25,191 nt of DNA. Source: Ruminococcus sp. (lineage in GTDB: Bacteria; Bacillota; Clostridia; Oscillospirales; Ruminococcaceae). Location of the stretch: contig JAISHJ010000039.1 of the NCBI GenBank assembly GCA_031262625.1, positions 1 to 25,191 on the forward strand. The letters are read 5' to 3'. A program made the translations under genes and the position numbers. Below the pieces are notes generated by a model that was not told where the DNA came from, did not search any database, and saw only the letters and a list, made by a program, of their open reading frames with translations. Shown here one piece after another: positions 15,364 through 23,551 of the stretch (positions are counted from its first letter, which is position 1; each line of letters starts with the position of its first letter).

Positions 15364-15609
15364 AATTAATTTTGTACGGACAGCCGTAAATTCCTGTTTT
15401 TTCCGTTATAGGTTTACATCGGGACGGATGATGTGAAACCAAAAGAAACAGATTTACGACAAATTTTATTACATAATTACCTTCAAAATGAACGAAGGTT
15501 TGTTTTGAGTGTTATTGCGTAAAAACGTATTTAGGTCTGTTTATCATGGTCTGTTACGTTAAAACGTATTAAAGTCTATCACGTTATTACGAATTGAGGT
15601 CTATTCCCG
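15364..15609 (+). promoter_or_regulatory. Long structured 5' leader of rnjA
   Basis: An untranslated leader of about 246 nt. Visible structure includes hairpin TACGG-ACAG-CCGTA (15375-15388). Hairpin GGTTTACATC/GATGTGAAACC with one bulged C is at 15411-15440. Stem ACCTTC/GAAGGT around 15478-15499 is followed by TTTGTTTTG and resembles a weak terminator. Three imperfect repeats begin near 15511, 15553 and 15583; the outer two carry AGGTCT 9 nt before an ATG. It matches no riboswitch class I recognise. Leader-level control of RNase J is inferred. Confidence 0.55.
15546..15572 (+). CDS. Possible 8-codon upstream ORF in the rnjA leader
   Basis: ATG to TAA encoding MVCYVKTY, with AGGT at 15533-15536 placed 9 nt before the ATG. 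That is the same spacing as the real rnjA start. It ends 37 bp before rnjA and could be a leader peptide. It may equally be a by-product of the repeat that duplicated the ribosome-binding site; too short for coding evidence. Confidence 0.3.
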   Translation: MVCYVKTY

Positions 15610-17733
15610 ATGCCGAAAACCAACAAGCAAACCGATTCCGCCGGACAAAGCGGCAAACCCGACAACAGAAATACTGACAGAGGGAGCACCGTTTCAACCG
15701 CAAAAGCCGGCGCGCTCCTAATAGGCGGAAGACCCGGCGTACGTTCTGCCGGAAAACGTACTGCCGCCGGTAAAGATTCTCTGCCTTTGCCGAAACTCCC
15801 CCAAACCTCCAAACAGTCAGGACAGCAAAGTCAATCCGGACAAAAACAAACAGGGCAGCCGCCAAAGCAATCCGGGCAACAAAACCAAGCCGCCAAACCT
15901 CAGAAACAATCTCTTCAAAGCCAAGCGCAAACTAACCAATCCGCTTCACAAGGCAAGCGTATACGCAAAGCGCCCTCTAAAACTAAAGATAATGCTAATT
16001 CCGCGCAGGGCACCATGCCGGGCACTCTGCCCTCCGGTTATAACGGCTTTGTTTCAAACCACAAGCCGATTAAACACGCCCCTCTTAAGATTATACCTCT
16101 CGGCGGACTTAATGAGATAGGGAAGAACTTAACCGTCTTTTGGTACGGCAACGATATTATTATCGTTGACTGCGGGCTTGCATTCCCGGATGCAGATATG
16201 CCCGGGGTTGACATAGTTATCCCGGATTTCACCTTCTTAGAACAGAATAAGGACCGCATACGCGGCGTATTTATTACCCACGGGCATGAAGACCATATCG
16301 GAAGCCTTGCATACCTTTTAAAAAAGATTAATCTTCCGGTTTACAGTACACGACTTACCCTCGGGCTAATTAAAAATAAGCTTACGGAACACGGGCTCGA
16401 CAGAACTACAAGGCTTGTTGAGATGACTGCACGCTCTCCGATAAAAATAGGCTCTATGAGCGTGGAATTTATCCGCGTTAACCATTCTATCCCCGACGCC
16501 TGTGCTCTCGCGATAACTACCCCTGTGGGAGTAATCGTCCACACGGGAGACTTTAAGGTTGACTACACCCCGATTGAGGGCGACATTATCGACCTGCCGC
16601 GCTTTGCGGAACTCGGTACAAAGGGCGTACTGCTCCTTATGTCAGACTCCACAAATGCCGAACGTCCCGGGCATACAAACTCCGAGCGGACGGTCGGAAA
16701 GTCCTTTGAAAGGCTTTTTGCCCGCGCTGAAAATAAGCGTATTATTATAGCGACATTTTCAACCAATATCCACCGTGTTCAACAGATTATCGACAGCGCG
16801 GAGAAATCCGGGCGGAAAATTGCTGTTTTCGGGCGGAGTATGTTAAATGTAATTGACGTTGCAAGCAGTTTAGGCTTCCTTCGTGTGCCGGAGGGGCTTG
16901 TTATTGATATTGACGAGATGAACCGCTATCCTTCCGAAAAAATAGTGCTTATAACCACCGGAAGTCAGGGTGAGCCTATGTCTGCTCTTACGCGAATGGC
17001 TATGAATGAGCATCGGAACGTGACAATTACCCCCGACGATTTCATTATAATCAGTGCGACACCGATTCCCGGTAACGAAAAGTTCGTTACACGCGTCGTT
17101 AATGAACTTATGAAGCGGGGCGCGGATGTTATATATCAGTCAATGTATGAAGTACACGTTTCGGGTCACGCCTGTCAGGAAGACCTCAAGCTGATGCTCT
17201 CGCTCACTAAACCGCGCTTTTTTATGCCTGTCCACGGCGAATATAAGCACCTTCGCCACCATGCCAAACTTGCCCACGACCTCGGCATGAACCCGAACGA
17301 TATTATTATCGCGAAAACCGGGGATGTTATCGAGATTGACGGCGTTAACAAGAATATTACGGGTGAGGTTCAGAGCGGACGCGTATTCGTTGACGGCTTG
17401 GGTGTAGGCGATGTAGGTTCTATAGTCCTTCGCGACAGAAGACATCTTTCGCAGGACGGACTTATTATCGCGGTAGTTACTATCGAAACCGACACAATGA
17501 CTGTAATCGCAGGACCTGACATAGTTTCACGCGGCTTTGTTTATGTAAGAGAATCGGAAGAACTCATGAGCGCCGCAAAAAAGATACTCACCGACTCGCT
17601 TGATAAATGCCTTCGCGGCGGAGTTTACGACTGGAACACATTTAAGATGCAGATGAAAGATGACCTCGGTGACTATATCTTCATGCGTACCAAACGCCGC
17701 CCTATGATTTTACCGATAATAATGGAAATATAA
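15610..17733 (+). CDS. rnjA: Ribonuclease J with long low-complexity N-terminal extension
   Basis: A metallo-beta-lactamase/beta-CASP ribonuclease with 5' exonuclease and endonuclease activity, central to mRNA decay and rRNA maturation in Firmicutes. The catalytic core begins near residue 158 (LKIIPLGGLNEIGKN). The zinc motif HGHEDH is at 224-229; NHSIPDAC, HTGDFKVD, SDSTNAERPGHT and PVHGEYKHL follow. The usual family length is about 555, but this protein has 707. The excess is a disordered N-terminus rich in Gln, Ser, Gly and Lys, with repeated SGQ-type runs at 65-115 and a basic patch near 116-126. GAGGT lies 9 nt before the ATG at 15610. An internal ATG at 16015 (residue 136) with AGGG 4 nt upstream could give a normal-sized form. 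It is the first gene of the operon. Confidence 0.96.
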   Translation: MPKTNKQTDSAGQSGKPDNRNTDRGSTVSTAKAGALLIGGRPGVRSAGKRTAAGKDSLPLPKLPQTSKQSGQQSQSGQKQTGQPPKQSGQQNQAAKPQKQSLQSQAQTNQSASQGKRIRKAPSKTKDNANSAQGTMPGTLPSGYNGFVSNHKPIKHAPLKIIPLGGLNEIGKNLTVFWYGNDIIIVDCGLAFPDADMPGVDIVIPDFTFLEQNKDRIRGVFITHGHEDHIGSLAYLLKKINLPVYSTRLTLGLIKNKLTEHGLDRTTRLVEMTARSPIKIGSMSVEFIRVNHSIPDACALAITTPVGVIVHTGDFKVDYTPIEGDIIDLPRFAELGTKGVLLLMSDSTNAERPGHTNSERTVGKSFERLFARAENKRIIIATFSTNIHRVQQIIDSAEKSGRKIAVFGRSMLNVIDVASSLGFLRVPEGLVIDIDEMNRYPSEKIVLITTGSQGEPMSALTRMAMNEHRNVTITPDDFIIISATPIPGNEKFVTRVVNELMKRGADVIYQSMYEVHVSGHACQEDLKLMLSLTKPRFFMPVHGEYKHLRHHAKLAHDLGMNPNDIIIAKTGDVIEIDGVNKNITGEVQSGRVFVDGLGVGDVGSIVLRDRRHLSQDGLIIAVVTIETDTMTVIAGPDIVSRGFVYVRESEELMSAAKKILTDSLDKCLRGGVYDWNTFKMQMKDDLGDYIFMRTKRRPMILPIIMEI

Positions 17734-17787
17734 AACGTATTCTGAAATTTTAAGGATAACGCGAAACATTCACTGTATTCTGATGAG

Positions 17788-19788
17788 GTGACTAACATCA
17801 ACGGAAAGAAACGGGTAATTTTCGGCATATCGGCGCTGCTTCTTGTAGCGGCTTCGATGGGTTCTGCCTTCGCTGTTAAGAATTCCGACGAGAGACTCTT
17901 TTGGATTCTCATTATAATTACGTCGGTTGCTTCCCTTATTTTCATGGGGATATACCTTTATATATGGCAGGATTTTCACCGCTTTGTCGCTGACTCGGAC
18001 GTGAAATGGGGGCTTATCGAGCGCGATTCGCTCTATCGCTTCCCAGCTCCTGCCCTTGTAGCCGATTCTGACGGAATAATTATATGGTATAATATCGCCT
18101 TTACCGAAAAGGTTTTATCGGATGATGCCTTCGGTTTCCCGGTAACGCGCTTCTTCGATATTGACCTTGAACGCTCTAAAAACGCTCTTAATACCGTGGT
18201 TGAATATACCTCCCAAAACCTCCGTATAAGGGCGGTAACCTCCGAAAAAAATGACATTAACGGCGATGTAACTTCAAACCTAACCATGCTTTATTTTGAG
18301 GACATAAGCGAAACCCTCGAATTTAAGGCTGAAAATCAGCTTCTTCGCACAAATATTATGCTTATCGCGGTTGACAATGCCGACGAACTTTTAGGGCATG
18401 AAAGAGAGTCTGAAAAGCAAAATCTTCTCTTAAAAATTGATCAGGTTCTTGAGGAATACTTTGAAAAGTACGGCGGCGTAATGCGGAAAACTTCCGCCGA
18501 CAGATATATAGCAGTAGTTGCCGAACATGACCTTTCCGACATGAAGACGGATAAATTCGGGCTTCTTGACAGCATACGTAACCTTTTTGCGGGAGAAAAA
18601 TATTACGCAAGTATCTCGGTGGGCGTGGGGAAGAATAATTTTTCCCTTGCGGAATCGGAGAATAACGCAAAACAGGCTCTCGACATGGCTCAAGGGCGCG
18701 GCGGTGATCAGGTCGTAATTAAGACCGACACTGATTACGAATTCTTCGGCGGACTTTCCGGCGGAACTGAAAAAAACAACAAGGTTCGTACGCGAATGGT
18801 CGCAAACTCTATCGTTTCTATCGCGGGAACCTCCGACACAATCATTTTAATGGGGCATAAATACTCCGACATGGACTGCGTAGGCGCAGCAGCAGGGCTT
18901 GCCGGAGCGCTCCAAATAGCCTATCCCGAGACCGAAATTAAAATATGCATTGACATATCACAAAGCCTTGCAAAACCGATAATTAACCGCCTTACCGACA
19001 ACCTCCCGGAGGCTGAAAACCTCTTTATCTCACCGGAAGAAGCGGAAGGACTTGTGACTGATGCTTCACTCCTTATAATCGTTGATACAAACAACAAAGA
19101 CATACTCGAAAGCCCTGAAAGCTACGCGCTTGCTAAGAAGGTTATCGTTATCGACCACCACAGACAGACCACTCATTATGTTGACAATGCTCTGCTCTTT
19201 CATATTGAAACCTACGCTTCTTCTGCTTCGGAGATAGTTACCGAAATTATCGAATATATAAACGATATCAAGAAGATTTCCAGTTACTATGCGGATGCTC
19301 TCCTCTCCGGAATTATGCTCGACACGAAAAATTTCATCATGAAAACCGGTGCGCGAACCTTTGAAGCGGCGGCGTTCCTCAGAAAATTAGGTGCAGATAC
19401 CGTCGCGGTTAAAAAGCTTTTTGCCGACGATATTGAGTCGATTAAGAAACGCTCTAAGCTTGTTGCTTCGGCGGAAATCTACAAACGCTGCGCAATATCG
19501 GTTGACAATACTCCCGATAAAGATTCCCGTATCGCTTCTTCACAGGCGGCGGACGAAATGTTAGGGATAAACGGTGCCGATGCAAGCTTCGTGGTCTTTA
19601 AGACAAACGCCGGGTGCAGTATCTCTGCGCGCTCTTTGGGAGCGATTAATGTACAGATTATCATGGAGAAATTAGGGGGCGGCGGTCACCATACAATGGC
19701 GGCGACTCAGCTTACCGGCGTAACTCCTGCCGAAGCTAAAACAAAGCTTATTTCGGCAATTGATGAATATATCGAAAACACTACTTGA
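17788..19788 (+). CDS. gdpP: Cyclic-di-AMP phosphodiesterase GdpP
   Basis: A membrane-anchored enzyme that hydrolyses c-di-AMP to pApA, controlling potassium and osmolyte balance and wall homeostasis. The 666 residues show two N-terminal membrane segments (about 10-30 and 37-58), a degenerate PAS region, and a degenerate GGDEF domain (TSADRYIAVV, SVGVGKN). The DHH/DHHA1 catalytic part has GHKYSDMDCVGA near 355, IDHH near 454 and GGGGHH near 630. All metal ligands of the family are present. The start is taken as GTG at 17788 but is doubtful, because GAGGTG overlaps it and would itself be the best ribosome-binding site. It lies 54 bp after rnjA, and rplI follows after 21 bp. In characterised Firmicutes GdpP is inhibited by ppGpp, which the rel product here would make. 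Confidence 0.95.
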   Translation: MTNINGKKRVIFGISALLLVAASMGSAFAVKNSDERLFWILIIITSVASLIFMGIYLYIWQDFHRFVADSDVKWGLIERDSLYRFPAPALVADSDGIIIWYNIAFTEKVLSDDAFGFPVTRFFDIDLERSKNALNTVVEYTSQNLRIRAVTSEKNDINGDVTSNLTMLYFEDISETLEFKAENQLLRTNIMLIAVDNADELLGHERESEKQNLLLKIDQVLEEYFEKYGGVMRKTSADRYIAVVAEHDLSDMKTDKFGLLDSIRNLFAGEKYYASISVGVGKNNFSLAESENNAKQALDMAQGRGGDQVVIKTDTDYEFFGGLSGGTEKNNKVRTRMVANSIVSIAGTSDTIILMGHKYSDMDCVGAAAGLAGALQIAYPETEIKICIDISQSLAKPIINRLTDNLPEAENLFISPEEAEGLVTDASLLIIVDTNNKDILESPESYALAKKVIVIDHHRQTTHYVDNALLFHIETYASSASEIVTEIIEYINDIKKISSYYADALLSGIMLDTKNFIMKTGARTFEAAAFLRKLGADTVAVKKLFADDIESIKKRSKLVASAEIYKRCAISVDNTPDKDSRIASSQAADEMLGINGADASFVVFKTNAGCSISARSLGAINVQIIMEKLGGGGHHTMAATQLTGVTPAEAKTKLISAIDEYIENTT

Positions 19789-19809
19789 TTCATGAAAGGA
19801 ACATAAAAA

Positions 19810-20262
19810 ATGAAGGTAATATTTTTACAGGACGTTAAGGGTACTGCTAAAAAAGGCGAAATGAAGGATGTTTCGGACGGTTACGCTCGCAACTTCCTGC
19901 TCCCGAAAAAGCTTGCTTCCGAAGCAACCCCGAAAGCAATAACAGAACTCGAAAACAAGAAGGCTTCCGACGACCACAAGCTTGAACTTGCGAAGGATGA
20001 AGCGAAAGAAATCGCAGCAAAACTCAAAGACAAAAAGATAATCATAAAGAGCAAGGCGGGCGCAGGCGGAAAGCTTTTCGGTGCAGTTACCGTCGGACAT
20101 ATTGCGGATGCCGTTGAAGCTGAATACGGCTACAAGCCCGACAAGAAAAAGATTACTATAACTTCCGACATAAAAACTTTCGGTGAATATCCTGCGGAGA
20201 TAAAATTCTTCCAAGGAATTTCCGCGAAGATTACCGTTGCTGTTGTTGATGCAGAAAATTAA
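19810..20262 (+). CDS. rplI: 50S ribosomal protein L9
   Basis: L9 binds 23S rRNA near the L1 stalk base and helps maintain the reading frame. The 150-residue protein has the diagnostic N-terminus MKVIFLQDVKGTAKKGE and DGYARNFLLPKKLA. A lysine-rich connecting helix (about 40-75) and a C-terminal domain with GGKLFGAVT follow. AAGGA precedes the ATG. gdpP-rplI-dnaB is a common Firmicutes order; dnaB begins 12 bp after the stop. Confidence 0.97.
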   Translation: MKVIFLQDVKGTAKKGEMKDVSDGYARNFLLPKKLASEATPKAITELENKKASDDHKLELAKDEAKEIAAKLKDKKIIIKSKAGAGGKLFGAVTVGHIADAVEAEYGYKPDKKKITITSDIKTFGEYPAEIKFFQGISAKITVAVVDAEN

Positions 20263-20274
20263 GGACTGCCCGTC

Positions 20275-21609
20275 ATGGAAACTGAAAACCTTACCTTTGC
20301 CGAGCTTCCGCATAGTGTCGAAGCTGAACAGGCGGTGCTCGGCAGTATTTTATCCGACAGAGAGAAGATTACCGACGCGCTTTCAATCTTAAAAGCCGAA
20401 CATTTTTATATTTCAAGGCACAAACAGCTTTTTGAAATCTGTGTACGTCAATTTACCGTCGGCAGCGATACCGACGTTGTTACTGTTTTAAATGAAGCGG
20501 TTGCTTTGAAGGTTTTCGAGAATGATACCGCCGGGCGCGAGTATCTTCTCCGAATACGCGAGATGGTTACCCCCGGGACTTCTATTGATACCTATTGTAA
20601 AATCGTACTTAATAAATTCTATTTTCGTCAGCTCATATCGGCTTCAAAAACCATAAGCGAAGCCGCTTTTTCAGGTGCAGATACCGCCGACGATGTTATA
20701 GATGCGGCGGAGAGGCTAATCTATGACATACGTAACGGCAGAGATGTTTCAGGGCTTACGAAAATCAGCGACATTTTAGTTGATGCTTATAATACTATCA
20801 GCCAAAAAGTGGGCGCGGAGCGTGAAAAATATCGTGCCGGCACAACCGGCTACGGCGATCTTGACAGGATTATTACAGGGCTTAACCGCTCCGACCTGCT
20901 TATCCTCGCGGCGCGTCCGGGTATGGGTAAATCTGCGCTTGCACTGAATATCGCGGTTAATTATGCAAGGCATAATTCCGATAAAGAGGTTGTTTACTTC
21001 TCTCTCGAAATGTCAAATGAGCAGCTTGCGCTTCGTATGCTTGCTTCCGAAAGTCATGTGGAGTCGAGAAAACTCTTAACGGGCGAACTTGACGGCGCAG
21101 ACGTTACAAACCTTGCGGAGGGGGTTAATAACCTCACCTCCCTTAATATGTATTTTGACGATAATGCGGGAGTTACCGTGCCGCAGATGAAGGCGAAACT
21201 TCGCCGTCTGCCGCAGGTTGGGCTTGTAATAATAGACTATTTACAGCTTATGAGTTCGGGGAAAAAGAATGAAAACAGAGTAGTTGAAATCTCCGAAATT
21301 ACACGCCAGCTTAAAGTTATGGCGAAGGAACTTAATGTTCCCGTCATAACGCTCTCACAGCTTTCGAGAGGTGTTGAATCTCGTCAGGACAAACGCCCTA
21401 TCCTCTCCGACCTTCGTGAATCCGGCTCAATAGAGCAGGATGCCGACATAGTTATGTTTATCTATCGCGAAGGCTACTATAACAAACAGACGGAAAATCC
21501 GAATATGACGGAAATTTTGGTTGCAAAAAACCGTCACGGCGAAACAGGCATGGTAAACCTCTTCTGGAACGGACAGTATACTCTGTTTCTCGGGATGGAT
21601 AGAAATTAA
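20275..21609 (+). CDS. dnaB: Replicative DNA helicase DnaB
   Basis: The hexameric 5'-to-3' helicase that unwinds DNA at the replication fork. The N-terminal primase-interaction domain starts PHSVEAEQAVLGSIL. The RecA-like domain has Walker A ARPGMGKSA near 213-221, VYFSLEMSNEQL, Walker B LVIIDYLQLM, and the C-terminal SQLSRGVE and DLRESGSIEQDAD motifs. The 444 residues match the usual length, and no intein is present. AAGGA lies upstream of the ATG. It is in the same transcription direction as rplI and tilS with short gaps. Confidence 0.98.
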   Translation: METENLTFAELPHSVEAEQAVLGSILSDREKITDALSILKAEHFYISRHKQLFEICVRQFTVGSDTDVVTVLNEAVALKVFENDTAGREYLLRIREMVTPGTSIDTYCKIVLNKFYFRQLISASKTISEAAFSGADTADDVIDAAERLIYDIRNGRDVSGLTKISDILVDAYNTISQKVGAEREKYRAGTTGYGDLDRIITGLNRSDLLILAARPGMGKSALALNIAVNYARHNSDKEVVYFSLEMSNEQLALRMLASESHVESRKLLTGELDGADVTNLAEGVNNLTSLNMYFDDNAGVTVPQMKAKLRRLPQVGLVIIDYLQLMSSGKKNENRVVEISEITRQLKVMAKELNVPVITLSQLSRGVESRQDKRPILSDLRESGSIEQDADIVMFIYREGYYNKQTENPNMTEILVAKNRHGETGMVNLFWNGQYTLFLGMDRN

Positions 21610-21627
21610 TGAATCGGGGCGGAGCAG

Positions 21628-22968
21628 TTGGCGGAATTTGCCGATAAGGTTACTTCCTTTATGCACGACAGGTGCGGAGACTTTGAAAATGCATTTGTTG
21701 CGCTTTCGGGCGGTGCTGACAGCACGGCACTTTTACTGTTTATAAAAAGCATTTGTGATAATACTGAGCAGTCCGTTACCGGGCGGTTCGTGACCGCTAT
21801 TCATGTAAATCATAATCTTCGCGGCGCGGAGTCGCTTCGGGACGAGAATTTTTGCAAACAACTCTGCGAAAAGTTAGGTGTACCGCTTAAGGTTGTCTCG
21901 GTAAACGTAAAAGCTTACGCAAAAGAAACCGGCAAATCTATCGAAGAATCCGCACGAATTCTCCGCTATAAAGCAATTGAAAATATTACGGAAAATTCCG
22001 GGGATGGGAAATTCACTGTATTTACCGCTCACAATGCCGACGACAACGCCGAAACAGTACTGTATAACCTTATCCGCGGCAGCGGTATTACCGGGCTTTG
22101 CGGCATACCGCCCGTAAGAGGTAATATCTGCCGCCCGTTTCTGTCGGTGAAGCGTTCCGAAATTCTCGAATACCTCGCCGATAATAATCAGGACTATATC
22201 GTTGACAGTTCTAATTTCGACAACAAATACACCCGAAACTATATCCGCAACGAAATTATACCGCTGCTTAAGAATATTAACCCTTCCGTTGTTGACTCAA
22301 TATCAAAGACCGCCGGGATAATGTATAAGACAGACTGCTTCATTAAGGAGACTGCGAAAAAAACCGATATTGCTGCTTCTCCGTCTGTAATCCGCCGCGA
22401 AGCTATACTCCTTTTTTTACGTAAGAATAAAATCGAACCTGACTACACTAAAATTTCACTTCTTGAGACAAGTATCGTCAATACAGGAAAAGCCAAGGTC
22501 GAATTTTCCAAAAATCTTTATATTTGTTTTAACGGGAAAAACCTGTATATAGAAGAAAAAAAGGAAAATCTTTCTGCAAACCCGCAAATTATTATTAAAT
22601 ATGACGAAAATATTACCTACGGTGATAAACGCATAAAATTAAAGAGAATAATAAATAAAAACTCTGATGAAAAGAGCAAATTTCATAATTTGTTAACAAA
22701 TAATCTGCTCGATTGTGATAGAATAGAAGGCGAAATAATTTTACGCCATCGAAAAAACGGCGATAAATTCATAAAAAACGGCAATACTTTCCATAGTAAA
22801 CTTAAAACGCTCTATAATGAGAAACTTACTCCCGAAGAGCGGAGCGGAAATCTCGTTCTCTGCGACGATTCGGGTATAATATGGGTTGAGCATTTCGGTG
22901 CTTCTGTGCGCTGCGCCGTCAGTGAACATACCGTTAACGCTGCAACTGTCGAAATTAAAACTGATTAG
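21628..22968 (+). CDS. tilS: tRNA(Ile)-lysidine synthase TilS
   Basis: Ligates lysine to C34 of the tRNA-Ile CAU anticodon so that it reads AUA; an essential enzyme. The PP-loop SGGADS is at 27-32, followed by HVNHNLRGAES, THNADDNAETV-like sequence (AHNADDNAET) and RPFLSVKRSEI. A divergent, Lys/Asn-rich C-terminal region ends with the substrate-binding domain. The start is TTG at 21628 with GGGGCGGAG upstream; an ATG at residue 12 would leave an unusually short lead-in. The 446 residues are normal. The 22500-22760 part is clearly more AT-rich than its surroundings. It begins 18 bp after dnaB and is 12 bp before hpt. Confidence 0.95.
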   Translation: MAEFADKVTSFMHDRCGDFENAFVALSGGADSTALLLFIKSICDNTEQSVTGRFVTAIHVNHNLRGAESLRDENFCKQLCEKLGVPLKVVSVNVKAYAKETGKSIEESARILRYKAIENITENSGDGKFTVFTAHNADDNAETVLYNLIRGSGITGLCGIPPVRGNICRPFLSVKRSEILEYLADNNQDYIVDSSNFDNKYTRNYIRNEIIPLLKNINPSVVDSISKTAGIMYKTDCFIKETAKKTDIAASPSVIRREAILLFLRKNKIEPDYTKISLLETSIVNTGKAKVEFSKNLYICFNGKNLYIEEKKENLSANPQIIIKYDENITYGDKRIKLKRIINKNSDEKSKFHNLLTNNLLDCDRIEGEIILRHRKNGDKFIKNGNTFHSKLKTLYNEKLTPEERSGNLVLCDDSGIIWVEHFGASVRCAVSEHTVNAATVEIKTD

Positions 22969-22980
22969 AGGTTAACCTTT

Positions 22981-23514
22981 TTGAACGAACAGAAACTTTC
23001 CGATAAAAAAATTGATGTTTTAATCTCCGCAGAAGATATAGAAAAGAAAATCAGCGAATGCGGGAAAAGGCTTTCGGAAAAATATTCCGGAAAACCGCTC
23101 CTGTTTATCGGTATGCTTAAAGGCTCTTTTATATTTTTAGCCGACCTTGCAAGACAGGTTACGGTTCCCTCGCGGATTGAATTTATAAAGACAAGAAGCT
23201 ATAGAAGCGGTAAGGTTCGCGGCGAACTTGAAATAAATTACGACCGGAACCTTAATTTTTCCGACTATGACATTGTGGTTGTCGAAGATATAGTAGACTC
23301 CGGGCATACTCTTAAAGCCGTAGCAAAACTTATCGGGGAAAAATCCCCGCGCTCTCTCTATGTAATTGCGCTCCTTAATAAACCTTCAGGGCGCGAAGTC
23401 GAATATACTCCCGACGAATGTCTCTTTGAAGTCGGAGACGAATTTGTCGTAGGATACGGGCTTGACATGGATGAATTCGGACGAAATCTTCCCTTTATCG
23501 GAGCAATACATTAA
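22981..23514 (+). CDS. hpt: Hypoxanthine phosphoribosyltransferase
   Basis: A purine salvage enzyme making IMP (and usually GMP) from hypoxanthine or guanine plus PRPP. The PRPP-binding motif VVVEDIVDSGHT is at about 99-110, the N-terminal PPi loop is IGMLKGSF, and the C-terminal hood has VGYGLDMDEFGRNLP. The 177 residues are typical. The start is TTG with AGAGGT upstream. The tilS-hpt-ftsH order is characteristic of Firmicutes; in other species of this group the enzyme is sensitive to (p)ppGpp. Confidence 0.97.
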   Translation: MNEQKLSDKKIDVLISAEDIEKKISECGKRLSEKYSGKPLLFIGMLKGSFIFLADLARQVTVPSRIEFIKTRSYRSGKVRGELEINYDRNLNFSDYDIVVVEDIVDSGHTLKAVAKLIGEKSPRSLYVIALLNKPSGREVEYTPDECLFEVGDEFVVGYGLDMDEFGRNLPFIGAIH

Positions 23515-23551
23515 AGACTAACCAAAGCTTATTATTTTTAGGAGAATCCCG

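Noticed and set aside
15579..15865. Minus-strand open frames opposite the RNase J N-terminus
   Set aside because: They mirror the low-complexity codons of rnjA, have no ribosome-binding site, and show no recognisable domain.
22688..22724. Palindrome ATTTGTTAACAAAT and a promoter-like TGATAGAAT inside tilS
   Set aside because: It lies within an AT-rich coding stretch. The -10-like box has no -35 at the right distance (ACAAAT at 17 bp), so this is probably chance.
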